This document shows, in pieces, positions 1-5,160 of a stretch of 6,521 nucleotides of DNA. Source of the DNA: Deltaproteobacteria bacterium (GTDB taxonomy: Bacteria > Desulfobacterota > Desulfobacteria > Desulfobacterales > JAFDDL01); assembly GCA_019310865.1 (NCBI GenBank), contig JAFDDL010000211.1, forward strand, positions 1-6,521. The letters are read 5' to 3'. How positions within the stretch are numbered: position 1 is the first letter of the stretch; each line of letters opens with the position of its first letter. The notes under the pieces were generated by a model. That model worked only from the letters and a program-made list of their open reading frames with translations. It was not told where the DNA came from and ran no database searches. The position numbers and the translations under genes are program-made.

Positions 1-2
1 AG

Positions 3-305
3 ATATCCGATGACCCGCCGCCGTACACCATGTTCGGCCCTTATCATAGCTGCAAACGCGCCGATGCCATGGCGTTGGTGCCGGGCGAGGTGGCTCGGAT
101 CGCTTTTGACCTGTTTCCCATATCGGTTCGTTTCGAGGCGGGGTGGCGGATTCGGCTTGCCATTGCCGGCGCCGATAAAGACGTGTTTTCACCGATCCCC
201 GGCTGTGAAGCACCTGAGATTACCCTGGAGCGAAACACCCGATACGCATCCTTTATAGACCTGCCGGTAATACCCGAAATAACGATGAAAAGGGGAAGAT
301 CATGA
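3..305 (+). CDS. CocE/NonD family (X-Pro dipeptidyl-peptidase S15-like) hydrolase, C-terminal end only
   Basis: The frame is open from the left edge and ends at TGA 303-305, so only about the last 100 residues are present. The visible part matches the C-terminal jelly-roll domain (X-Pro dipeptidyl-peptidase C-terminal type) of CocE/NonD hydrolases: TMFGPYHSCKRADA, then LVPGEVARIAFDLFP, then FEAGWRIRLAIAGADKD, then ITLERNTRYASFIDLP. These are the usual 'PGE...F.LFPTS..F..GHRIR..IAG' and 'R....ASFIDLPV' landmarks; W replaces the common H in the GHRIR motif. Family members are alpha/beta-hydrolases with a Ser-Asp-His triad, acting on esters or amides; the catalytic domain lies outside the window, so the substrate cannot be judged. 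The stop codon overlaps the start of the next gene (ATGA), indicating one operon and coupled translation. ATG codons at 10 and 30 are internal, not real starts. Family assignment is fairly sure; exact function is unknown. Confidence 0.85.
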   Translation: MSDDPPPYTMFGPYHSCKRADAMALVPGEVARIAFDLFPISVRFEAGWRIRLAIAGADKDVFSPIPGCEAPEITLERNTRYASFIDLPVIPEITMKRGRS

Positions 306-1315
306 CCCATATCATAAACCGGGAAATTCACCTGATCAATCGCCCAACCGGCTTGCCGACAGAAGATGATTTCAAACTGGTCGAGACCGCGGTTCCGGAA
401 ATCATCGAAGGGGAAATCCTCGTTCGAAACAGTTACATGTCTGTTGATCCCTACATGCGTGGTCGGATGAACGATGTTGAGAGTTATGTGCCGCCTTTTG
501 CGCTCAATCAGCCATTGGAAGGCGGTTGTGTCGGGAAAGTCGTTCAATCAAAATCGGATCGGTTCCAGGAGGGAGATGTCGTTCAGGGTTTTCTCGGCTG
601 GCGTGAATACTTCACGTCCAAAGGATCGGGATTGACCCGAGTCGACCCTGCCCTGGCACCGATACAGGCCTATCTGGGCCCGCTGGGCATGACCGGCACC
701 ACCGCCTATTTCGGTCTGCTTGATATCGGCCGGCCCAAGTCCGGGGAGACGGTTTTTGTCTCGGCGGCCTCAGGTGCGGTCGGATCGATTGTCTGCCAAA
801 TTGCCAAGATCAAGGGGTGTTATGTGGTGGGAAGTGCCGGATCCGGCCCCAAAATAGGCTGGCTTCTAACCGAGGCGGGTGTTGATAAGGCTATCAATTA
901 TAAAGAAACAAAAGACCTGGTGGCCGAGGTCGGGAAAAACTGCCCCAACGGCATTGATGTTTACTTTGAAAACGTCGGAGGCGTGCACCTGGCAGCTGCC
1001 CTGGAGCACATGAATCCATTCGGCCGAATTTCCCTTTGTGGCCTGATTTCCACGTACAACGCCGTGAGGCCGCCTCGCTGGCCGGCTAGCATGATCTATA
1101 TACTCACAAAGCGGTTGACCATGAAAGGATTTATCGTCGGGGATTTTTTCGATCGGTATCCGGAATTTCAAGCCGAGATGGGCAAGTGGTTACAAGAAGG
1201 CCGGATAAAATGGAAAGAGACCATCGTCGAGGGCATCGAAAAAGCTCCCAAGGCCTTTCTGGGCTTGTTTACCGGCGAGAATATCGGGAAAATGATCGTA
1301 AAAATCGGTCCTTAA
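302..1315 (+). CDS. NADP-dependent oxidoreductase, MDR superfamily, leukotriene B4 dehydrogenase / prostaglandin reductase / CurA type
   Basis: This complete 337-residue protein has the normal length for the zinc-independent medium-chain reductases of COG2130. Visible landmarks are YMSVDPYMRGRM (45-56) in the N-terminal GroES-like domain, PLGMTGTTAYFGL (127-139), the Rossmann dinucleotide loop AASGAVGS (155-162), K184 and Y200 (in INYKE) at the positions that bind the NADPH 2'-phosphate in the mammalian enzyme, ENVGG (223-227), GRISLCGLIS (241-250) and the C-terminal GENIGKMIVKI (325-335). No structural or catalytic zinc ligands of alcohol dehydrogenases are seen. Family members reduce the C=C bond of alpha,beta-unsaturated ketones and aldehydes with NADPH in the cytoplasm. 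The start overlaps the hydrolase stop by four bases, and a purine-rich AGGGGA lies 5 nt upstream of the ATG, so it is translated in the same operon. The native substrate (enone, quinone or other) cannot be read from sequence. The gene converges on the toxin gene with only 23 bp between stop codons. Confidence 0.95.
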   Translation: MTHIINREIHLINRPTGLPTEDDFKLVETAVPEIIEGEILVRNSYMSVDPYMRGRMNDVESYVPPFALNQPLEGGCVGKVVQSKSDRFQEGDVVQGFLGWREYFTSKGSGLTRVDPALAPIQAYLGPLGMTGTTAYFGLLDIGRPKSGETVFVSAASGAVGSIVCQIAKIKGCYVVGSAGSGPKIGWLLTEAGVDKAINYKETKDLVAEVGKNCPNGIDVYFENVGGVHLAAALEHMNPFGRISLCGLISTYNAVRPPRWPASMIYILTKRLTMKGFIVGDFFDRYPEFQAEMGKWLQEGRIKWKETIVEGIEKAPKAFLGLFTGENIGKMIVKIGP

Positions 1316-1338
1316 GGATCAGGGGGTTAGCAATCTAC

Positions 1339-1599
1339 TTATTCGGCAGCTGGGAGGGTTTCAAAACCAGCTTCGATAAAGTGGTGGTCTGCGGTTAAGG
1401 CCTTTTTTATTTTCAACTCACGCATTACCACAAAACTCGTACAGTCCGTAAATGAGAAGGCCTTGTCCTGCCATTTAAAAAACCAAAAGCGTGCTTTTTC
1501 AGCCCTTACCGGAGTGATCAACTCCACTTTCACCCGGGGACTTTCAGAGGCCTGGTTCCACCAGCGTTCCGCTGTATCCACAAAGAGTTTTTTCCTCAA
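1339..1599 (-). CDS. PIN-domain (VapC-like) toxin, internally deleted, probably inactive
   Basis: The 86-residue reading frame starts at TTG (1599-1597), which overlaps the antitoxin stop as TTGA. Residues 1-9 (MRKKLFVDT) are a typical PIN first strand with the first acidic residue, D8. Residues 10-86 match the C-terminal half of the fold: a helix with ERWWNQASESPRVKV, then KARFWFFKWQDKAFSFTDCTSFVVMRELKI with D52 in the FTDCTS motif, then TADHHF with D71, ending in EAGFETLP. Members of this PIN group (COG2402-like) are usually about 130-140 residues. The segment expected between strand 1 and the RWW helix, roughly 50 residues that include the second conserved acidic residue (the Glu of an LxET-like helix), is absent, and only 24-27 bases separate start and junction, so no frameshift can hide it. 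PIN toxins are Mg2+-dependent RNases that need all the acidic residues; this copy should be inactive, which is an inference. Alternatives are a naturally miniature PIN protein or an assembly error. It pairs with the upstream antitoxin gene. Confidence 0.8.
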   Translation of the reverse strand: MRKKLFVDTAERWWNQASESPRVKVELITPVRAEKARFWFFKWQDKAFSFTDCTSFVVMRELKIKKALTADHHFIEAGFETLPAAE

Positions 1600-1850
1600 C
1601 TCGATTTCCCGTAGAGTGTCCGGTCGTGATCGATAGCGGTCAGACCATCCGATGACTGACCGACTGATTTCGCGCCATAAATCGGATCGACTGAAAGGTC
1701 GCAGGGAATGTCTTCATCCAGACCGATCCCGACAATATGAAATGCAGGACGACTTCTGTACAGCACGGTATACTTGTCCCCGCGACGAACCCCTTCTATG
1801 ATTTTAGGAAGCGACGCCCGGAGTTGTTTGGTATTAATGATGTGTTTCAT
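1596..1850 (-). CDS. Phd/YefM-like type II antitoxin
   Basis: This 84-residue protein has the layout of a prevent-host-death type antitoxin. The N-terminal DNA-binding part is MKHIINTKQLRASLPKIIEGVRRGD, followed by the beta-hairpin YTVLYRSRPAFHIVGI (27-42). The C-terminal tail contains SSDGLTAIDHDRTLYG (66-81), a tail often seen in antitoxins that partner PIN toxins; it is expected to wrap around the toxin and block its active site. The ATG at 1850-1848 is preceded by GGGGG six bases upstream and fits the family N-terminus, so this start is favoured. Its TGA overlaps the TTG of the toxin gene, the usual antitoxin-first coupled arrangement. A 26-bp palindrome just upstream is the likely operator for autoregulation. 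The gene looks intact while its toxin partner looks damaged, so it may persist as an orphan antitoxin. Family call is good; target DNA and cognate toxin are inferred from position. Confidence 0.85.
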   Translation of the reverse strand: MKHIINTKQLRASLPKIIEGVRRGDKYTVLYRSRPAFHIVGIGLDEDIPCDLSVDPIYGAKSVGQSSDGLTAIDHDRTLYGKSS

Positions 1851-1866
1851 GGGATACCCCCATCAG

Positions 1867-1892
1867 AAAAGTTCAACTTAAGTTAAACTTTT
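1867..1892. promoter_or_regulatory. Tandem-palindrome operator upstream of the antitoxin gene
   Basis: The two 13-base arms AAAAGTTCAACTT (1867-1879) and AAGTTAAACTTTT (1880-1892) are reverse complements except for one position pair (1874/1885). The element also reads as two adjacent 11-bp palindromes of the form AAGTT-N-AACTT (1869-1879 and 1880-1890). It lies 17 bp upstream of the antitoxin start codon and overlaps a possible -10 region. Phd/YefM antitoxins and their toxin complexes bind adjacent palindromic sites in their own promoters, so this is the probable autoregulatory operator. The symmetry is seen directly; binding is inferred. Confidence 0.7.
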
Positions 1893-1908
1893 ATTGAGGC
1901 GTAGTCAA
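1880..1908 (-). promoter_or_regulatory. Candidate promoter of the toxin-antitoxin operon
   Basis: On the minus strand TTGACT (1908-1903) is a good -35 match. A 16- or 17-bp spacer leads to TTAACT or TAACTT, only weak -10 matches, within the palindromic operator. Binding of the antitoxin there would block RNA polymerase. The -35 is convincing; the -10 is not, so the call is tentative. Confidence 0.35.
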
Positions 1909-1956
1909 TCAGAATGTTTCTCTGACATTGCCGATATCAGCATCGCCGGAATGTGC

Positions 1957-1989
1957 CTACATACAATTGGCATTTTCCAGAAAGGTCAT
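1957..1989 (-). other. Ten-codon mini-ORF with a perfect Shine-Dalgarno, possible leader or remnant of a lost gene
   Basis: On the minus strand GGAGGT (2001-1996) is followed six bases later by ATG (1989-1987) and ten codons (MTFLENANCM) before TAG. After the TAG the same frame continues for 15 codons (AHSGDADIGNVRETF) to TGA. A -35-like TTGATA lies further upstream (2050-2045). The initiation signals are better than those of the ATPase gene, yet no protein follows. It could be a leader upstream of the antitoxin gene, the beginning of a decayed gene, or chance. No homology is recognised. Confidence 0.25.
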
Positions 1990-2066
1990 GAAAACACCTC
2001 CATGTCGACAGTATTTACAATATTCGGTCGTTATTTATTTCGTATCAATATGACTTTACTCATGAC

Positions 2067-2090
2067 TAAAATCGTGTTATAGCGATTTTA
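2067..2090. promoter_or_regulatory. Perfect inverted repeat abutting the ATPase start codon
   Basis: TAAAATCG (2067-2074) and CGATTTTA (2083-2090) are perfect reverse complements with an 8-base spacer, TGTTATAG. The repeat ends two bases before the ATG at 2093 and occupies the place where a Shine-Dalgarno sequence would be; none is visible. It also contains the TAAAAT and TATAGC stretches that are the best -10 candidates. It may be an operator, or a weak mRNA hairpin controlling ribosome access. The symmetry is directly seen; the role is inferred. Confidence 0.5.
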
Positions 2091-2092
2091 CC

Positions 2093-3232
2093 ATGAAAAA
2101 TATACACAGCCGATATATTGAAAAACATGTGTTGGAAGACCTCAGGCACAAGATGGTCTTCATCGGTGGCCCCAGACAAGTCGGCAAAACCACCTTTGCG
2201 CTTGCATTTTTACCGGAACCAAGTGAAAAACACCCCGCATACCTGAATTGGGATGATTTGCAGGCACGCCCGGCGTTGTTGAAGGGGGAGTTGCCGGCAA
2301 ATGAAACATGCATTGTTCTGGACGAAATCCACAAATTCGCCAAATGGCGAAATTTAATCAAAGGCTTTTATGATACCAACAAGTCCTACATCTCATTCAT
2401 TGTCACTGGGTCGGCCCGGCTGGACTACTACCGGAAGGGGGGCGACTCTCTCCAGGGCAGATACCATTTTTATCGCCTTCACCCGTTTTCCCTGCGTGAG
2501 TTGAATTCAACGCCATCAAAAACCGACGTCGAAAGTTTGTTGAGGTTTGGCGGTTTCCCCGAACCGCTACTGAGATCGGAAATGCGATTCTGGCGGCGGT
2601 GGCAACGAGAACGGCTTCATCGGGTCATATATGAGGATATACGGGATCTGGAAAATGTCAAAGAGATAAGCCTCCTGGAGTTGCTGGCGGAAGAGCTGCC
2701 CAATCGAATTGGATCGCCGCTTTCAGTTAAAAACTTGAAGGAACTATTGCAGGTTGCCCACGAAACCGTTGAGCGTTGGCTCAAAATATTTGAGCGGATG
2801 TATTATTCTTTTCGGATTCCGCCCTACGGGCCGTCCCGGGTCAGGGCGGTGAGGAAGGAGCAGAAACTTTATCTTTGGGACTGGTCGCTGGTTCCGGATC
2901 CCGGTCCCCGATTTGAGAACTTCATCGCCTGTCAGCTGCTAAAATATTGTCACTTCATAGAAGACACCGAAGGTTATCATATGGATCTGCGGTTTCTTCG
3001 GGATACGGACAGGCGGGAAGTTGATTTTGTCGTGCTGAAAGAAGGGAAACCTCTGTTTGCGGTGGAATGCAAAACCGGCGAGCGTAATTTAAATCCCGCG
3101 CTTTTTTATTTTCAGGAAAGAACGCAAAGCCTAAAATTCTATCAAGTACACCAGGGGAAAAAGGATTATGTGAAGAACGGGGTGCGGATGCTTCCGGTTC
3201 AAAACTTTTTGAGCGAACTTAATTTACCGTGA
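2093..3232 (+). CDS. AAA_14 / DUF4143 ATP-binding protein with C-terminal PD-(D/E)XK-like domain
   Basis: This 379-residue protein has the standard length and order of the widespread 'AAA family ATPase, DUF4143' proteins. The N-terminal P-loop ATPase shows Walker A GGPRQVGKT (25-33), Walker B CIVLDEIHK (73-81), a sensor-1-like strand FIVTGSARLD (102-111) and the family signature GRYHFYRLHPFSLREL (122-137). GGFPEP (153-158) starts the linker, followed by a helical/winged-helix-like region (about 175-250) with VKNLKELL and ETVERWL. The C-terminal part has ENF (275-277), REVDFVV (308-314, D311) and AVECK (323-327, E325 and K327), the D...ExK pattern of the PD-(D/E)XK nuclease fold. The cellular role of this family is not established; it spreads as an accessory gene, often alone. 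The ATG at 2093 fits the usual N-terminus (RYIEKHVLEDL), although no Shine-Dalgarno is visible. It is divergent from the toxin-antitoxin genes, and its AT-rich upstream region suggests horizontal acquisition. Nuclease activity is an inference. Confidence 0.9.
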   Translation: MKNIHSRYIEKHVLEDLRHKMVFIGGPRQVGKTTFALAFLPEPSEKHPAYLNWDDLQARPALLKGELPANETCIVLDEIHKFAKWRNLIKGFYDTNKSYISFIVTGSARLDYYRKGGDSLQGRYHFYRLHPFSLRELNSTPSKTDVESLLRFGGFPEPLLRSEMRFWRRWQRERLHRVIYEDIRDLENVKEISLLELLAEELPNRIGSPLSVKNLKELLQVAHETVERWLKIFERMYYSFRIPPYGPSRVRAVRKEQKLYLWDWSLVPDPGPRFENFIACQLLKYCHFIEDTEGYHMDLRFLRDTDRREVDFVVLKEGKPLFAVECKTGERNLNPALFYFQERTQSLKFYQVHQGKKDYVKNGVRMLPVQNFLSELNLP

Positions 3233-3257
3233 ATCTTTATTGACCGACAGCCAACTT

Positions 3258-3285
3258 GCCGGCGACATGCCACCATGTAGTCGGC
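3258..3285 (+). terminator. Stem-loop after the ATPase gene, possible terminator without a U-tract
   Basis: GCCGGCGACATG (3258-3269) and CATGTAGTCGGC (3274-3285) can pair in 11 of 12 positions, with one G-U pair and one G/A mismatch, around the loop CCAC. It begins 25 bases after the ATPase stop codon. There is no run of T after the stem, so it is not a classical intrinsic terminator. It could protect the 3' end of the ATPase mRNA or separate it from the acyl-CoA synthetase operon. The pairing is seen; the role is inferred. Confidence 0.4.
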
Positions 3286-3376
3286 CATTCAATGATAACT
3301 TGGATTTGATCGGATTTATACATATTTGAATGATATGGCTTGTCCTGATGCCTATACCTGAAACAACTGTTAACAT

Positions 3377-3382
3377 GGAGGT
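3377..3382 (+). promoter_or_regulatory. Strong ribosome binding site for the first acyl-CoA synthetase
   Basis: GGAGGT lies six bases upstream of the ATG at 3389 and fixes that start over later in-frame ATG codons. It contrasts with the ATPase gene upstream, which has no visible Shine-Dalgarno. The intergenic stretch 3286-3376 was read for a promoter; only weak candidates such as TTGATC at 3306 without a good -10 were found. Confidence 0.75.
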
Positions 3383-3388
3383 TTTACT

Positions 3389-5092
3389 ATGAAACAAACC
3401 TGGAGTTACACCAGCGGCGCCAGTGAGAAACCGTTGTTCGGTATGACCATCGGCGACATGTTCGATGAGACGGTCGAACGATATGCGGATGAGGAAGCAT
3501 TGATCGTTTGTCACCAGAACTTGCGATACACTTACCGACAGTTGCAGGAAGCAGTGGACCGGTGTGCTCGGAGCCTCATGGCCTTGGGCCTTGGAAAAGG
3601 AGACCGCATCGGGATCTGCTCACCGAATAATGCCCAGTGGGCCATCACCCAGTTCGCCACCGCAAAAATCGGGGCCATCCTGGTAAATATCAACCCCAGC
3701 TACCGGCTCCACGAACTCGACTACGCTCTGAACCAGTCCGGGTGCACCGCTCTGGTCATGGCGCCCCAATTTAAAACCTCCGACTACACCCAAATGGTAT
3801 ATGACCTTGCCCCTGAGCTTAAAAGCGCTGAGCCTGGAAGCCTTCAATCCGAGAAACTGCCGGCCCTTCGAACCGTCATTCGCCTGGGGGAAGAGGCGGT
3901 TGCCGGCATGTGGACCTGGCAGGATCTGATGGACATGGCTGACCGGGTGAGCCGTGAAGCACTGGCCGACCGGCAAAGTCGGCAGGAATTCGACGATCCC
4001 ATCAACATCCAGTACACCAGCGGCACCACCGGTTTCCCCAAGGGCGCCACGCTCAGTCATCACAATATCCTGAACAACGGCTTTTTCGTGGCGGAGATCA
4101 TGAAGTTCACCGAAAAAGACCGCCTGGTGATTCCGGTGCCCCTCTATCATTGTTTCGGAATGGTCATGGGAAACCTGGGCTGCATGACCCATGGGGCCAC
4201 CATGATATATCCCAGTGAGGGCTTTGAGCCGGATAAGGTGTTGGAAGCGGTGCAGGCGGAGGCGGCCACCGCCCTTTACGGCGTGCCCACCATGTTTATC
4301 GCGGAACTGGCTCACCCGGAGTTTGACAAATACGACCTGTCCAGTCTTCGCACCGGCATCATGGCCGGATCCCCCTGCCCGGTGGAAGTTATGAAAAAAG
4401 TCAACTCGCTCATGAATATGCAGGAGGTGGAGATCGCATACGGAATGACCGAAACCAGCCCGGTGAGCTTTCAAACCCGGCATGATTCACCCCTTGAAAA
4501 GCGGGTTCAGACCGTGGGAATGGTTCATCCCCACCTGGAAGTTAAAATCATCGATTCGGAAAGCGGTCACGTGCTCCCAGTGGGGCAGGTGGGTGAGCTT
4601 TGCACCCGGGGCTACAGTGTGATGCTGGGATATTGGAACAACGAAGAGGCAACCCGCCAGGCGATTGACCGTGCGCGGTGGATGCACACGGGTGATCTGG
4701 CCGTGATGGATGAAGATGAATATGTCAACATCGTGGGGCGTATCAAGGACATGGTGATCCGTGGTGGGGAAAACGTTTACCCCCGGGAGATCGAGGAGTT
4801 TCTCTATACCCATTCCCAAATCTCCGACGTACAGGTGATCGGCGTTCCGGATGAGAAGTATGGTGAAGAGCTCATGGCCTGGGTGATTCTACAGGACGGC
4901 GAGAACGTGACGGAAGACGAACTGCGTGATTTTTGTCGCGGACAGATCGCCCACTACAAGATCCCCAGGTATTTCAAGGTCGTGGATGAATTCCCCATGA
5001 CCGTTACCGGCAAGGTTCAGAAATTCATCATGAGAGATCAAAGCATCAAGGAATTGGGCCTTGAAGATGCGGCAAAACAGAAAATGGCCTGA
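3389..5092 (+). CDS. AMP-forming acyl-CoA synthetase, ACSF2-like (fatty-acid/carboxylate-CoA ligase)
   Basis: This complete 567-residue member of the ANL adenylating superfamily has all core motifs: the P-loop [13 protein letters not shown] (209-221), VPLYHCFG (250-257), GVPTMF (298-303), YGMTET (351-356), TGDLA (434-438), the hinge and adenylate-binding run [20 protein letters not shown] (450-469) and the catalytic lysine K542 in TVTGKVQK (538-545). Such enzymes couple a carboxylic acid to CoA in the cytoplasm through an acyl-AMP intermediate, with ATP going to AMP and PPi. Length and motif wording fit the ACSF2-like group that favours medium- to long-chain fatty acids; chain length preference is not readable here. 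The ATG at 3389 has GGAGGT six bases upstream. A second synthetase follows 68 bp downstream with no terminator between them, suggesting co-transcription. The gene shows no sign of damage. Substrate is an inference from family. Confidence 0.93.
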   Translation: MKQTWSYTSGASEKPLFGMTIGDMFDETVERYADEEALIVCHQNLRYTYRQLQEAVDRCARSLMALGLGKGDRIGICSPNNAQWAITQFATAKIGAILVNINPSYRLHELDYALNQSGCTALVMAPQFKTSDYTQMVYDLAPELKSAEPGSLQSEKLPALRTVIRLGEEAVAGMWTWQDLMDMADRVSREALADRQSRQEFDDPINIQYTSGTTGFPKGATLSHHNILNNGFFVAEIMKFTEKDRLVIPVPLYHCFGMVMGNLGCMTHGATMIYPSEGFEPDKVLEAVQAEAATALYGVPTMFIAELAHPEFDKYDLSSLRTGIMAGSPCPVEVMKKVNSLMNMQEVEIAYGMTETSPVSFQTRHDSPLEKRVQTVGMVHPHLEVKIIDSESGHVLPVGQVGELCTRGYSVMLGYWNNEEATRQAIDRARWMHTGDLAVMDEDEYVNIVGRIKDMVIRGGENVYPREIEEFLYTHSQISDVQVIGVPDEKYGEELMAWVILQDGENVTEDELRDFCRGQIAHYKIPRYFKVVDEFPMTVTGKVQKFIMRDQSIKELGLEDAAKQKMA

Positions 5093-5145
5093 TTCAAACC
5101 CTTTCGGACGCCATGATCACCACATTAATCCAAGAACCCATAAAA

Positions 5146-5152
5146 GAGAGGA
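5146..5152 (+). promoter_or_regulatory. Ribosome binding site deciding the start of the second synthetase
   Basis: GAGAGGA lies eight bases upstream of ATG 5161. An in-frame ATG at 5113 would add 16 residues (MITTLIQEPIKERISQ) but has no Shine-Dalgarno, and the added segment does not resemble an ACSM N-terminus, so 5161 is preferred. Confidence 0.65.
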
Positions 5153-5160
5153 TTTCCCAA

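Noticed and set aside
44..547. 167-codon open frame on the minus strand
   Set aside because: It lies antisense to the hydrolase tail and the reductase start, both of which match known families, and its product resembles no family.
1307..1320. Palindrome GGTCCTTAAGGATC at the end of the reductase gene as a terminator
   Set aside because: It has no loop of workable size and no T-run, and overlaps the stop codon; it is likely chance.
1396..1411. AAGGCC followed by a T-rich run as a plus-strand terminator for the reductase
   Set aside because: No stem with a usable loop precedes the T-run, and the bases encode Lys/Ala codons of the PIN protein on the minus strand.
1894..2082. 62-codon plus-strand open frame in the spacer between antitoxin and ATPase
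   Set aside because: It has no Shine-Dalgarno, starts within the antitoxin promoter region and shows no recognisable domain; the AT-rich region gives such frames by chance.
1851..2092. CRISPR repeats, tRNA or IS ends in the accessory spacer
   Set aside because: No regularly spaced repeats, cloverleaf or terminal inverted repeats with flanking duplications were found on reading both strands.
3620..4483. 287-codon open frame on the minus strand
   Set aside because: It is antisense to the core of the ACSF2-like synthetase and reads as a His/Gly-rich shadow; the plus frame carries all the expected motifs.
5113..5160. Upstream in-frame ATG as the start of the ACSM-like synthetase
   Set aside because: No Shine-Dalgarno precedes it and the 16 extra residues do not fit the family N-terminus, while ATG 5161 has GAGAGGA at eight bases.
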